Shown: piece after piece, positions 1 through 5,851 of the stretch
How positions within the stretch are numbered: the stretch's first letter is position 1
Layout of the letters: each line of letters begins with the position of its first letter
Source of the DNA: an uncultured Veillonellaceae bacterium
GTDB lineage: Bacteria > Bacillota > Negativicutes > Veillonellales > Negativicoccaceae
DNA length: 5,851 bases
Direction of reading: 5' to 3'
Assembly: GCA_902488965.1 (NCBI GenBank)
Contig: CABTYA010000062.1
Location: forward strand, 1-5,851
The notes under the pieces: generated by a model
Databases searched by the model: none
Told to the model about the DNA's origin: nothing
The model's input: only the letters and a program-made list of their open reading frames with translations
Translations under genes and position numbers: made by a program

Positions 1-603
1 GAGCTGATGTTCGCGCACCAATATCGCCCAAATCTCCGCGGGTTTGATTCCCGTCTGCGCCGTCTTGAGGATCCCGACTTCGACGCGGATATACGTCCCG
101 TCCGCCGCCACCGTGAGCGGGGTCGGCACCAGCGGCCGCACATTGATCTCGCGTACTTTTTTCGGTGTCACCTTCCGATACAATATGCGCTCGCGCGCCT
201 CCCACGCCCGCGCGACGGCCGCACCGTCGACCTCGCCCCGTTGCGGACCGATGATCCGAAACGTCTCGTAATTGCTGAACGCCATCAGTTTCGCCTCACC
301 GTCCTCAACCGTGCGCATCGCCGTCAGGCGAATCCCCGCCGGCAGTTGCGGCGCAAGTTTCGCCCGCACGTCATCGGCGGCGAGCGGCGTCTCCAGTTCG
401 ACGTCCATATAATAGGGATCGGCCGTCATCCCGACCGCCAGCGCCGTGTCGTAGCTGACCTTCATATGCGGGTTGAATCCTTCCGAGTACGCAATCGGCA
501 GGGCGGAGCGGCGCAAGGCCCGCTCCATCGTCCGCAAAAAATCCAAATGCCCCAAAAAACGCAGCGGCTCATCTTTGCTGATAGATATACGTAGTCTTGG
601 CAC
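1..603 (-). CDS. DUF2344 / TIGR03936 family protein, partial (C-terminus beyond the window)
   Basis: This protein has no established biochemical function. The family (TIGR03936, DUF2344) is known for being encoded next to, or fused to, the radical SAM family found immediately upstream here. 201 residues are visible and the frame is open at the left edge; family members are usually somewhat over 200 residues, so only a short tail is likely missing. The assignment rests on the N-terminal signature: FLGHLDFLRTMERALRRS near residues 15-32, then AYSEGFNPHMKVSY near 38-51, followed by an acidic YYMDVELETP segment near 64-73. The start is taken as GTG at 603, since this adds the MPRLRISISKDEPL strand expected before the signature and is preceded by AAGGGGG six bases upstream. 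The next in-frame Met lies inside the conserved helix. The start lies 35 bases inside the radical SAM gene, in another frame, suggesting coupled translation. The family call is firm; the function is unknown. Confidence 0.88.
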   Translation of the reverse strand, partial: MPRLRISISKDEPLRFLGHLDFLRTMERALRRSALPIAYSEGFNPHMKVSYDTALAVGMTADPYYMDVELETPLAADDVRAKLAPQLPAGIRLTAMRTVEDGEAKLMAFSNYETFRIIGPQRGEVDGAAVARAWEARERILYRKVTPKKVREINVRPLVPTPLTVAADGTYIRVEVGILKTAQTGIKPAEIWAILVREHQL

Positions 604-2461
604 GGTCTCCCCCCTTTCCGTCGACGACTTGGACATTCAACTGCGGACACACGCCGCAGCCCAGACACGACAAGCGGCGGCAATCATGCGTCAGTCCCGC
701 CGCACAGCCGCGCCGCCATTCGCGTGCCAAATAGTCGCGCGTCACGCCGCAATCGATATGATCCCACGGGAGCGGCTCGTCGAGCGAACGCAGCCGCGAC
801 GCATAGTACGCGGGGTCGATGCCCTCCGCCGCCATCGCCCGCGCCCATCGGTCGTACGAGAAAAACTCCGTCCAGCCGTCAAAGCGGCCGCCGTCTTTCC
901 ATACCCGATAAATGACGGGCGCCAGCCGGCGGTCGCCGCGGGCCATGACCGCCTCGATAAAGCTCGTCGGTGCATCATGGTAGTGATAGCTGATATGCCG
1001 GTTGCGGATGCGGCCTTTGAGATATTGCTGCCGCCGCTGAATTTCTTCAATCGGCGCCTGCGCCATCCACTGAAACGGCGTAAACGGTTTCGGGACAAAG
1101 CTCGACACGCTGATCGTCACCTTGCACCCCGTACGGCCGGTGATCTCCCGATAGAGGTCGCTCACCCGATAGCCCAAGTCCGCAATCCCGTCGAGGTCCG
1201 CATCCGTTTCCGTCGGCAGCCCCATCATGAAGTACAGCTTCACCGTATTCCAGCCCGAGGCGAACGCATTCGTACAGGCGGCGATCAGGTCTTCTTCCGA
1301 GACGCCTTTGTTGATGACGTCGCGCATGCGCTGCGTCCCCGCCTCCGGCGCGAACGTCAGCCCGCTCTTGCGCACCTGCTGAACTTTTTTGGCGATATCG
1401 ATGGAAAAACTGTCAATCCGCAGCGACGGCAGGCTCACGCCGACACGTTGCGAGCGAAACCGCTCCATGAGCCGATCGACCAACTCCGGCAAATGCGAAT
1501 AGTCCGCCGACGACAGCGACATGAGCGAGATTTCGTCATAGCCGCTGTTGGCGATGATCTCCTCGGCGAGCGCGACGAGTTTTTCCGGCGACTTCTCGCG
1601 AATCGGCCGATACAACATCCCCGCCTGGCAGAATCGGCAGCCGCGCGTACAGCCGCGAAACAGCTCCAACACCGCCCGATCGTGTACGGGCGCGATATGC
1701 GGCAGGATCGGCTTTGTCGGTACGGGCAGCGACTCGACATCGCGAATCACCCGTTTGACGATTTTCGCCGGCGCGGCGTCCGTCGTCGGTACGAGCGCGC
1801 GGAAATTCCCCGCCGCGTCATATGTATCGCGGTAAAACGCGGGTACATAGTTGCCCTCGATGGCCGCCATCCGAGCCAGGATTTCCGCCCGTCCGCCCGG
1901 CTTGCCCGCCGCTTTCCACTCGCGCCAGACGTCGATCATCTCGACCACGGACTCTTCCGATTCGCCGATGAAAAAGACATCGATAAACGGCGCCAGCGGC
2001 TCGGCGTTGTACACGCACGGCCCGCCCGCAATGACCAGCGGGTCGTCGTCCGTCCGCTCCCGGCTCCATACGGGGATCCCCGCCAAGTCGAGCATGTTCA
2101 GCACATTGGTCGCGCACATCTCATATTGCAGCGTCAACCCGAACAGATCATACTCGCGCACGGGACGTTTTGTTTCCAGCGTATAGAGCGGCCAACGATG
2201 CGTGCGCATGAGCGCCTCCATATCCGGCCACGGCGCATAGACGCGCTCGGCGACCGCATCGGGAATCTCATTGATGACATGATACAAAATCTTAAGTCCC
2301 AGATGGCTCATCGCCACCTCGTAGACATCGGGGAACGCCAGTGCGACCGTGACATTCATCTTCGTGTGGTCTTTGACCGTACTGTTCCATTCTCCGCCGA
2401 TATAGCGTGCCGGCTTTTGCACTTTGGCCAGTGCAAACGGCGATACCTTCACTTCGGACAT
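569..2461 (-). CDS. Radical SAM protein of unknown function, TIGR03960 family
   Basis: A 630-residue protein, full length for the family. An N-terminal domain (about 1-250) resembles the cobalamin-binding fold seen before many radical SAM domains, including PDVYEVAMSHLGLKILY (44-60) and GGPCVYNAEPLAPFIDVFFIGE (146-167). No DxHxxG cobalamin motif is visible. The radical SAM core follows: FRGCTRGCRFCQAG gives the CxxxCxxC cluster at Cys271, Cys275 and Cys278, which binds the [4Fe-4S] cluster that cleaves S-adenosylmethionine. Further core features are SLSSADYSHL (315-324), TFAPEAGTQRMRDVINK (369-385) and KLYFMMGLPTETD (408-420). The C-terminus holds Cys594, 599, 602 and 605, a possible second metal site. 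The start at 2461 has GAGGAG four bases upstream; an upstream GTG-type extension to 2536 would run into the rodA coding region and lacks family similarity. Family members pair with DUF2344 proteins, as here. The substrate is unknown; an RNA- or translation-related role is only a guess. Confidence 0.93.
   Translation of the reverse strand: MSEVKVSPFALAKVQKPARYIGGEWNSTVKDHTKMNVTVALAFPDVYEVAMSHLGLKILYHVINEIPDAVAERVYAPWPDMEALMRTHRWPLYTLETKRPVREYDLFGLTLQYEMCATNVLNMLDLAGIPVWSRERTDDDPLVIAGGPCVYNAEPLAPFIDVFFIGESEESVVEMIDVWREWKAAGKPGGRAEILARMAAIEGNYVPAFYRDTYDAAGNFRALVPTTDAAPAKIVKRVIRDVESLPVPTKPILPHIAPVHDRAVLELFRGCTRGCRFCQAGMLYRPIREKSPEKLVALAEEIIANSGYDEISLMSLSSADYSHLPELVDRLMERFRSQRVGVSLPSLRIDSFSIDIAKKVQQVRKSGLTFAPEAGTQRMRDVINKGVSEEDLIAACTNAFASGWNTVKLYFMMGLPTETDADLDGIADLGYRVSDLYREITGRTGCKVTISVSSFVPKPFTPFQWMAQAPIEEIQRRQQYLKGRIRNRHISYHYHDAPTSFIEAVMARGDRRLAPVIYRVWKDGGRFDGWTEFFSYDRWARAMAAEGIDPAYYASRLRSLDEPLPWDHIDCGVTRDYLAREWRRGCAAGLTHDCRRLSCLGCGVCPQLNVQVVDGKGGDRAKTTYIYQQR
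604..617 (-). promoter_or_regulatory. Ribosome binding site of the DUF2344 gene, inside the radical SAM gene
   Basis: On the minus strand this reads AAAGGGGGGAGACC directly before the GTG start at 603. AAGGGGG (616 to 610) differs from the ideal AAGGAGG at one base and leaves six bases to the start. In the upstream gene the same bases encode Lys-Gly-Gly-Asp of its C-terminal tail. This site decides in favour of the GTG start. It contains a run of six G (614 to 609). Confidence 0.7.
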
Positions 2462-2465
2462 ACGT

Positions 2466-2471
2466 CTCCTC
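2466..2471 (-). promoter_or_regulatory. Ribosome binding site of the radical SAM gene
   Basis: GAGGAG on the minus strand lies four bases before the ATG at 2461. It fills most of the 16-base gap after the rodA stop codon (TAA, 2480 to 2478), leaving no room for a promoter or terminator between the two genes. It supports the 2461 start over the longer open frame. Confidence 0.75.
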
Positions 2472-2477
2472 ACCCTG

Positions 2478-3593
2478 TTAGCGATCAAACAACATCTCCT
2501 TACGCTGCTGGTAGATATTGAGCAACAGCCCCACACTGCACAGATTGACCGTCAGTGCGCTGACGCCGTAGCTCAAAAACGGCAGCGGAATCCCCGTCAC
2601 GGGCATCAACCCGATGGTCATCCCCACATTGACGAAGATCTGAAAGAGCCACATCGACACGATGCCGACCGCAATATACCGACCGAATTCGTTCTTGGTC
2701 GTCCGTGCGATCTGCAAGCCCCGATACAGCAGGATAAAATACAATAAAATCAATAATACTGCACCGACCCAGCCGGTCTCCTCACCGAGCACCGCAAAAA
2801 TAAAGTCCGTGTGGTTTTCCGGCAAAAAATTGAGCTGGCTCTGCGTGCCGCCGAACAGTCCTTTCCCGATGAGGCCGCCCGAACCGATGGCGATTTTGGA
2901 CTGCGTCACATGGTAGCCCGCATTGTACGGGTCAAGGTCGGGATTGATCAGCACGAGAATCCGGTTTTTCTGGTATTCCTTGAGCAAAAAGAACCACGCC
3001 AGCGGCAAGGCCGCGATAAATGCGCCGAACAGGTTGCGCAGATGCTTCCACCGCACACCCGCAATGACGCTCATCCCCAACGTCATCGCCCCGAAGACCA
3101 AACTCGTCCCGAGGTCCGGCTGCAGAAAGACCAGCGCGATCGGTACGGCCAAAAACAGCCCCACCGCCACCAGTCCGCGCCAGGTATCGACGCGAATCTT
3201 GTCCCAGCAGAGAAACCGCGCCAAACAAACGAGATACAGCAGTTTGGCAAACTCGGACGGCTGGATGCTGATCGGCCCGATTTGAATCCAGCGCTGCGCG
3301 CCGAGAGCACTCGTACCGACGACCATGACCGCCGCCAGCGCCGCGACATTCAGCAAGTACAGCAGCGGCGTCCAGCGAAAGAGCCGGCGATAATCATAGC
3401 GCATGAGATAAGCGACCGCCGCCGTCACGGCGAGTAAAAAGCCGCCCTGTTTTTCGACGAAGTCATAGAGCCGCAGACCTTCGCGGTTGATATGCGTGGC
3501 GCTGCCGATCATGATGAGCCCGATACACGACAATACCGCCGTCACGATAATCAGCACCCGGTCGGTATGCCGCCACCAGCGTGCGACGTTCAT
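2478..3593 (-). CDS. rodA: RodA, SEDS-family peptidoglycan glycan polymerase
   Basis: RodA is an integral membrane glycosyltransferase that polymerises lipid II into glycan strands during cell elongation, working with the transpeptidase PBP2, which is encoded two genes upstream. The 371-residue length is normal. About ten membrane segments are visible, among them 13-31, 50-66, 75-95, 139-158, 162-180, 188-205, 275-290, 306-328 and 340-360. Family motifs occur in order: GAQRWIQIGPISIQPSEFAKL (98-118, in part), LQPDLGTS (157-164), FLPENHTDFIFAVLGEE (256-272) and the SEDS signature PLPFLSYG (336-343). Asp263 in HTDFIF matches the aspartate essential for polymerase activity in characterised RodA proteins. 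The start at 3593 forms an ATGA overlap with the minD stop. An in-frame GTG at 3614 would add seven residues but lacks a good ribosome binding site. The site before 3593 is also weak (GGGGG, five bases away), so translation probably depends on coupling. FtsW is the main alternative, but the PBP2 neighbour and HTDFIF context favour RodA. Confidence 0.95.
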   Translation of the reverse strand: MNVARWWRHTDRVLIIVTAVLSCIGLIMIGSATHINREGLRLYDFVEKQGGFLLAVTAAVAYLMRYDYRRLFRWTPLLYLLNVAALAAVMVVGTSALGAQRWIQIGPISIQPSEFAKLLYLVCLARFLCWDKIRVDTWRGLVAVGLFLAVPIALVFLQPDLGTSLVFGAMTLGMSVIAGVRWKHLRNLFGAFIAALPLAWFFLLKEYQKNRILVLINPDLDPYNAGYHVTQSKIAIGSGGLIGKGLFGGTQSQLNFLPENHTDFIFAVLGEETGWVGAVLLILLYFILLYRGLQIARTTKNEFGRYIAVGIVSMWLFQIFVNVGMTIGLMPVTGIPLPFLSYGVSALTVNLCSVGLLLNIYQQRKEMLFDR

Positions 3594-4459
3594 CTGCGCC
3601 CCCGCCGGCGCCACTGCCGCGCATCATCACGGCGGCGCACGAGCCACCGCGGCGCATCGACCGTCCGGCACATCGCCGTCAGCCGGCGCGCCCATTCAGC
3701 CGGTGCCTGTCCTTCCCCCGTCTCCATATAGTCGACGACGGCGTCGATAGCCGTGCAGAGCGCGTCCGCCTTCGGTCGGCGGGCGAGCGCCCCGTCCTGT
3801 GCCGCCGCCGCTAACTGCGGCGTATAGGGAATAATCCCCGCCAGGTCTTCCGCCCCGACGGCTTCCGCCCATTCTTCCACACCGAGTGCCGGCGTCGTAC
3901 CGAACCGATTGCCGACGAGCGCATACGCAAACTGGCGCCGCTCGTGCAGATCGCTCATCAGCCGTCCCGTATCGCGCACCGACACCCACGTCGGTTCCGC
4001 CACCAGCAGGACCAGATCCGCCATATCGAGCGTATAATACAGCCCTTTGCCGACACCGGCGGGGCTGTCGATCAGCACATAGTCGTAGCGTTGGCGGACG
4101 TCTTCCAGCACGGTAAGCACCGCATCGCCTTCGACGTCTTCCCAGCGATAACGCTGACTGGCGGGCAACAAATCCAACCCGGCGGCGACGTTGAGAATGG
4201 CGTCTTCTTCGAAACAACGCCCCGTCGCCACATCGAAAATATCAAACAGTACCCGATCTTCCATGCCGAGCACCAAATCCAAATCCCGCAGTCCCATATC
4301 GCCGTCAACGAGCAATACCCGTCGGCCGCGCGCCGCCAAGGCCGTTCCGAGGAGTGCCGTCAAGACGGTCTTGCCGACGCCGCCCTTGCCGGATGCCAAG
4401 GTGACGATCCGTCCCGGCGTTGCCGGCGGACGCGGTGTCCGTATTCTCATGTCTCTCAT
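3590..4459 (-). CDS. minD: MinD-like septum-site / positioning ATPase, divergent
   Basis: A 289-residue ParA/MinD-superfamily ATPase. MinD normally binds the membrane when ATP-bound, recruits MinC to block FtsZ at wrong sites, and is released by MinE or positioned by DivIVA/MinJ. Visible features are a basic N-terminal extension (1-16) absent from typical MinD; the deviant Walker A GKGGVGKT (24-31) with signature Lys25 and Lys30; switch I DGDMGLRDLDLVLGMEDRV (52-70), close to the DTDIGLRNLD of MinD; Walker B and switch II YDYVLIDSPAGV (126-136); and VSVRDTGRL (159-167). DSPAG and GLRDLD favour MinD over FlhG or ParA. The tail (253-289) is arginine-rich and lacks the usual KGFLxRLFG-type amphipathic helix; AEWARRLTAMCRTV (254-267) might serve instead. 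The ATG at 4459 overlaps the mrdA stop as ATGA and has an ideal AAGGAGG six bases upstream. Neither minC nor minE lies beside it, so the classical Min function is uncertain although the family is clear. Confidence 0.85.
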   Translation of the reverse strand: MRDMRIRTPRPPATPGRIVTLASGKGGVGKTVLTALLGTALAARGRRVLLVDGDMGLRDLDLVLGMEDRVLFDIFDVATGRCFEEDAILNVAAGLDLLPASQRYRWEDVEGDAVLTVLEDVRQRYDYVLIDSPAGVGKGLYYTLDMADLVLLVAEPTWVSVRDTGRLMSDLHERRQFAYALVGNRFGTTPALGVEEWAEAVGAEDLAGIIPYTPQLAAAAQDGALARRPKADALCTAIDAVVDYMETGEGQAPAEWARRLTAMCRTVDAPRWLVRRRDDARQWRRRGRR

Positions 4460-5851
4460 TGCGTACCTCCTTGTGTCTGTGCCGTATCCAAGCGGAAATA
4501 ACTGTCCAACATGCGTTTGGCGATCGGCGCCGCCGACATGACGCCGTAACCGCCGTGTTCGACGACGACCACCACCACGATTTGCGGCCGATCAAACGGC
4601 GCATACGCGGCAAACATCCCGTGATCGCGCCCCGAAGCGGTTTCGGCGGTTGCCGTCTTGGCCGCAATCGCAATCGGATAGCCGCGGAACACATCGCCCG
4701 CCGTGCCGCCCGTTTGGCTGACGCGCCACAGGCTTTGGCGCACGACATCGAGCACCGCTTTGGAGATCGTCGTTTTGCCGATGACCTCGGGCGTATGAAT
4801 CCGATACGGAGAGCCGTCCGGCCGATCGATGCGGCTGACGAGATACGGACGGTAGCGTGTGCCGCCGTTGGCGATTTCGCTGAAGAGTACCCCCAACTGC
4901 AACGGCGTCGTCAAGTGAAAACTCTGCCCAATGGCCGCGTCAAATGTTTCCCCTAAGTACCAGTCTTCGTCAAACACTTCACGCTTGTACGCTTCGGACG
5001 CGACCAAGCCTTTCGCTTCGCCGTAAAGGTCGATTCCCGTCAACTCGCCCAGTCCCATATGGTGCGCCGTGCGGGCAATCGGCTCGATGCCCAGACGATT
5101 GCCCAATTCATAAAAATAGACGTTGTCGGATTTGGCCATCGCCTCATAAAAATTAATCCAGCCGAAGGCCTCGCCGCCGGCATTGTGCTTGTCGATGAGC
5201 CAGTGCTTGCCCTCGTCGTAGATCTGTTCTTCCGGCGTGACGACCTGCGCTTCCAGTGCCGCCACCCCCGTCACGACCTTAAACAGCGAGCCCGGCGGAT
5301 ACAGACCGCTGATGGCCTTGTTGTCCAGCGGGCGCATCGGATTGTCGTTGAGGGCGCGCCATTCCTGCGTACTGATCCCGCCGGCAAAGGCGTTCGGATC
5401 GAACGACGGCCAGTTCGCCATCGCCAAGACCGCCCCCGTATTCGGGTCGAGCGCGACCGCCGCCACCCCCGTCGGCCAGATCTGCTCCGTCGCCAAGAGT
5501 GAGATCTGCTCGCGAATCGCCGCCTCCGTGGCCTGCTGCAAGCGCAAATCGAGCGTCAGCCGCAAGTTGTGCCCCGGTACGATCGGCACCGCTTCGATAT
5601 TTTTGACCGGCTGTCCCGTCGCATCGACTTCGACCTGCTTGCCGCCGTCCGTGCCGCGCAGCAGATGATTATAATACGTCTCCAACCCCGATCGGCCGAC
5701 AATCGACCCGGGGCGGTATTCTTCGCCGTTTTCGTCACGATCGTCCGGTCCCGCCTCACCGACATAGCCGATGACATTGGCCGCCAGCGAGCCGTACGGA
5801 TAGTAGCGGATCGGCTGTACCTCAATCGTCACGCCCGGAAATTCCGCGCGC
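4456..5851 (-). CDS. mrdA: Penicillin-binding protein 2 (class B transpeptidase), partial (N-terminus beyond the window)
   Basis: PBP2 is a membrane-anchored D,D-transpeptidase that cross-links lateral-wall peptidoglycan together with RodA. 464 residues are visible; the membrane anchor and first part of the pedestal domain, probably 150-200 residues, lie past the right edge. The reading frame is open through the edge, and the GTG at 5832 is an internal Val codon: FPGVTIEVQPIRYYPYGSLA reads through it, matching the family. The linker GRSGLETYYNHLLRGTDG (5697 to 5644 region) leads into the transpeptidase domain. Catalytic motifs: SxxK as SLFK (5289 to 5278) after PPG, with the nucleophilic Ser; SxN as SDN (5130 to 5122); and the third motif as KTA (4659 to 4651) in AAKTATAE, where nearly all relatives have KTG or KSG. 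Near the C-terminus, VVVVVVEHGG forms the expected strand. The call as PBP2 rather than FtsI rests on YYPYGSLAANVIGYVGE and on the rodA neighbour. Confidence 0.95.
   Translation of the reverse strand, partial: RAEFPGVTIEVQPIRYYPYGSLAANVIGYVGEAGPDDRDENGEEYRPGSIVGRSGLETYYNHLLRGTDGGKQVEVDATGQPVKNIEAVPIVPGHNLRLTLDLRLQQATEAAIREQISLLATEQIWPTGVAAVALDPNTGAVLAMANWPSFDPNAFAGGISTQEWRALNDNPMRPLDNKAISGLYPPGSLFKVVTGVAALEAQVVTPEEQIYDEGKHWLIDKHNAGGEAFGWINFYEAMAKSDNVYFYELGNRLGIEPIARTAHHMGLGELTGIDLYGEAKGLVASEAYKREVFDEDWYLGETFDAAIGQSFHLTTPLQLGVLFSEIANGGTRYRPYLVSRIDRPDGSPYRIHTPEVIGKTTISKAVLDVVRQSLWRVSQTGGTAGDVFRGYPIAIAAKTATAETASGRDHGMFAAYAPFDRPQIVVVVVVEHGGYGVMSAAPIAKRMLDSYFRLDTAQTQGGTQ
4466..4472 (-). promoter_or_regulatory. 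Strong ribosome binding site of minD, within the end of mrdA
   Basis: A perfect AAGGAGG on the minus strand lies six bases before the ATG at 4459. It overlaps the last codons of mrdA, encoding Gln-Gly-Gly-Thr-Gln before the stop. It fixes the minD start at 4459 rather than the second in-frame ATG at 4450. It is the strongest such site in the window, so the ATPase may be translated well independently of coupling. Confidence 0.85.

Noticed and set aside
7..594. 195-codon open frame on the plus strand.
   Set aside because: It mirrors the DUF2344 gene, whose conserved N-terminal signature on the minus strand is unmistakable. The plus-strand product is Arg-rich and featureless.
462..683. 73-codon minus-strand open frame across the radical SAM/DUF2344 junction.
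   Set aside because: It lies in the third frame and is covered by the two supported genes. Its product has no family features and it has no separate space.
473..2521. 682-codon open frame on the plus strand, opposite the radical SAM gene.
   Set aside because: It is antisense to a gene with clear radical SAM motifs. Its translation is rich in Arg, His, Pro and Asp with no recognisable domain, the usual product of reading the complement of a GC-rich gene.
2462..2536. Longer radical SAM start at 2536, adding 25 residues.
   Set aside because: The extension would overlap the rodA end, its residues do not resemble the family, and a good ribosome binding site lies just before the ATG at 2461.
2728..2760. 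AT-rich patch in rodA that could be taken for a promoter.
   Set aside because: It encodes a Leu/Ile/Phe/Tyr-rich membrane helix, which explains the composition. No convincing -35/-10 pair with proper spacing is evident on either strand.
4420..4956. 178-codon and similar plus-strand open frames opposite mrdA and minD.
   Set aside because: They are antisense to genes with clear catalytic motifs and show the same Arg/Pro-rich shadow composition, with no ribosome binding site or domain.
4456..5832. PBP2 read as a complete 458-residue protein starting at 5832.
   Set aside because: The codon at 5832 is GTG inside the conserved FPGVTIEVQPIRYYPYG stretch, and the frame stays open to the window edge. 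The membrane anchor would be missing, so the gene is cut by the window instead.

Overview
The window is a tightly packed stretch in which every supported gene reads on the minus strand, so transcription runs from the right edge to the left edge. In that order it holds: the C-terminal three quarters of a class B transpeptidase of the PBP2/MrdA type (window end to 4456); a MinD-like deviant Walker A ATPase (4459 to 3590); RodA, the SEDS glycan polymerase (3593 to 2478); an uncharacterised radical SAM protein of the TIGR03960 type (2461 to 569); and the first 201 residues of its usual partner, a DUF2344/TIGR03936 protein (603 to the left edge). No RNA gene, mobile element, CRISPR array, terminator or non-coding gap over 20 bases is visible.

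The genes look like part of one operon. mrdA/minD and minD/rodA each share an ATGA stop-start overlap. rodA and the radical SAM gene are 16 bases apart, and that gap is almost entirely a ribosome binding site. The radical SAM gene and the DUF2344 gene overlap by 35 bases in different frames. The first three genes belong to the lateral-wall (elongasome) machinery: RodA polymerises lipid II into glycan and PBP2 cross-links it. The MinD-like protein sits where many Bacillota carry a minC-minD-minE set between mrdA and rodA. Here there is no room for minC or minE, which is the most distinctive feature of the window.

The organism is probably a member of the Bacillota. The mrdA-min-rodA order and the TIGR03960/TIGR03936 pair are both familiar there. 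The fairly GC-rich sequence would fit Negativicutes such as Selenomonas or Megasphaera relatives, but this is inference from gene order and composition and no genus can be named.

Points worth a second look are the orphan MinD with an arginine-rich tail lacking the normal membrane-targeting helix, an Ala in place of the Gly in the KTG motif of PBP2, the GC-run overlap where a single-base slip would fuse the radical SAM and DUF2344 proteins, and a C-terminal four-cysteine cluster in the radical SAM protein. No wholly new system is evident.
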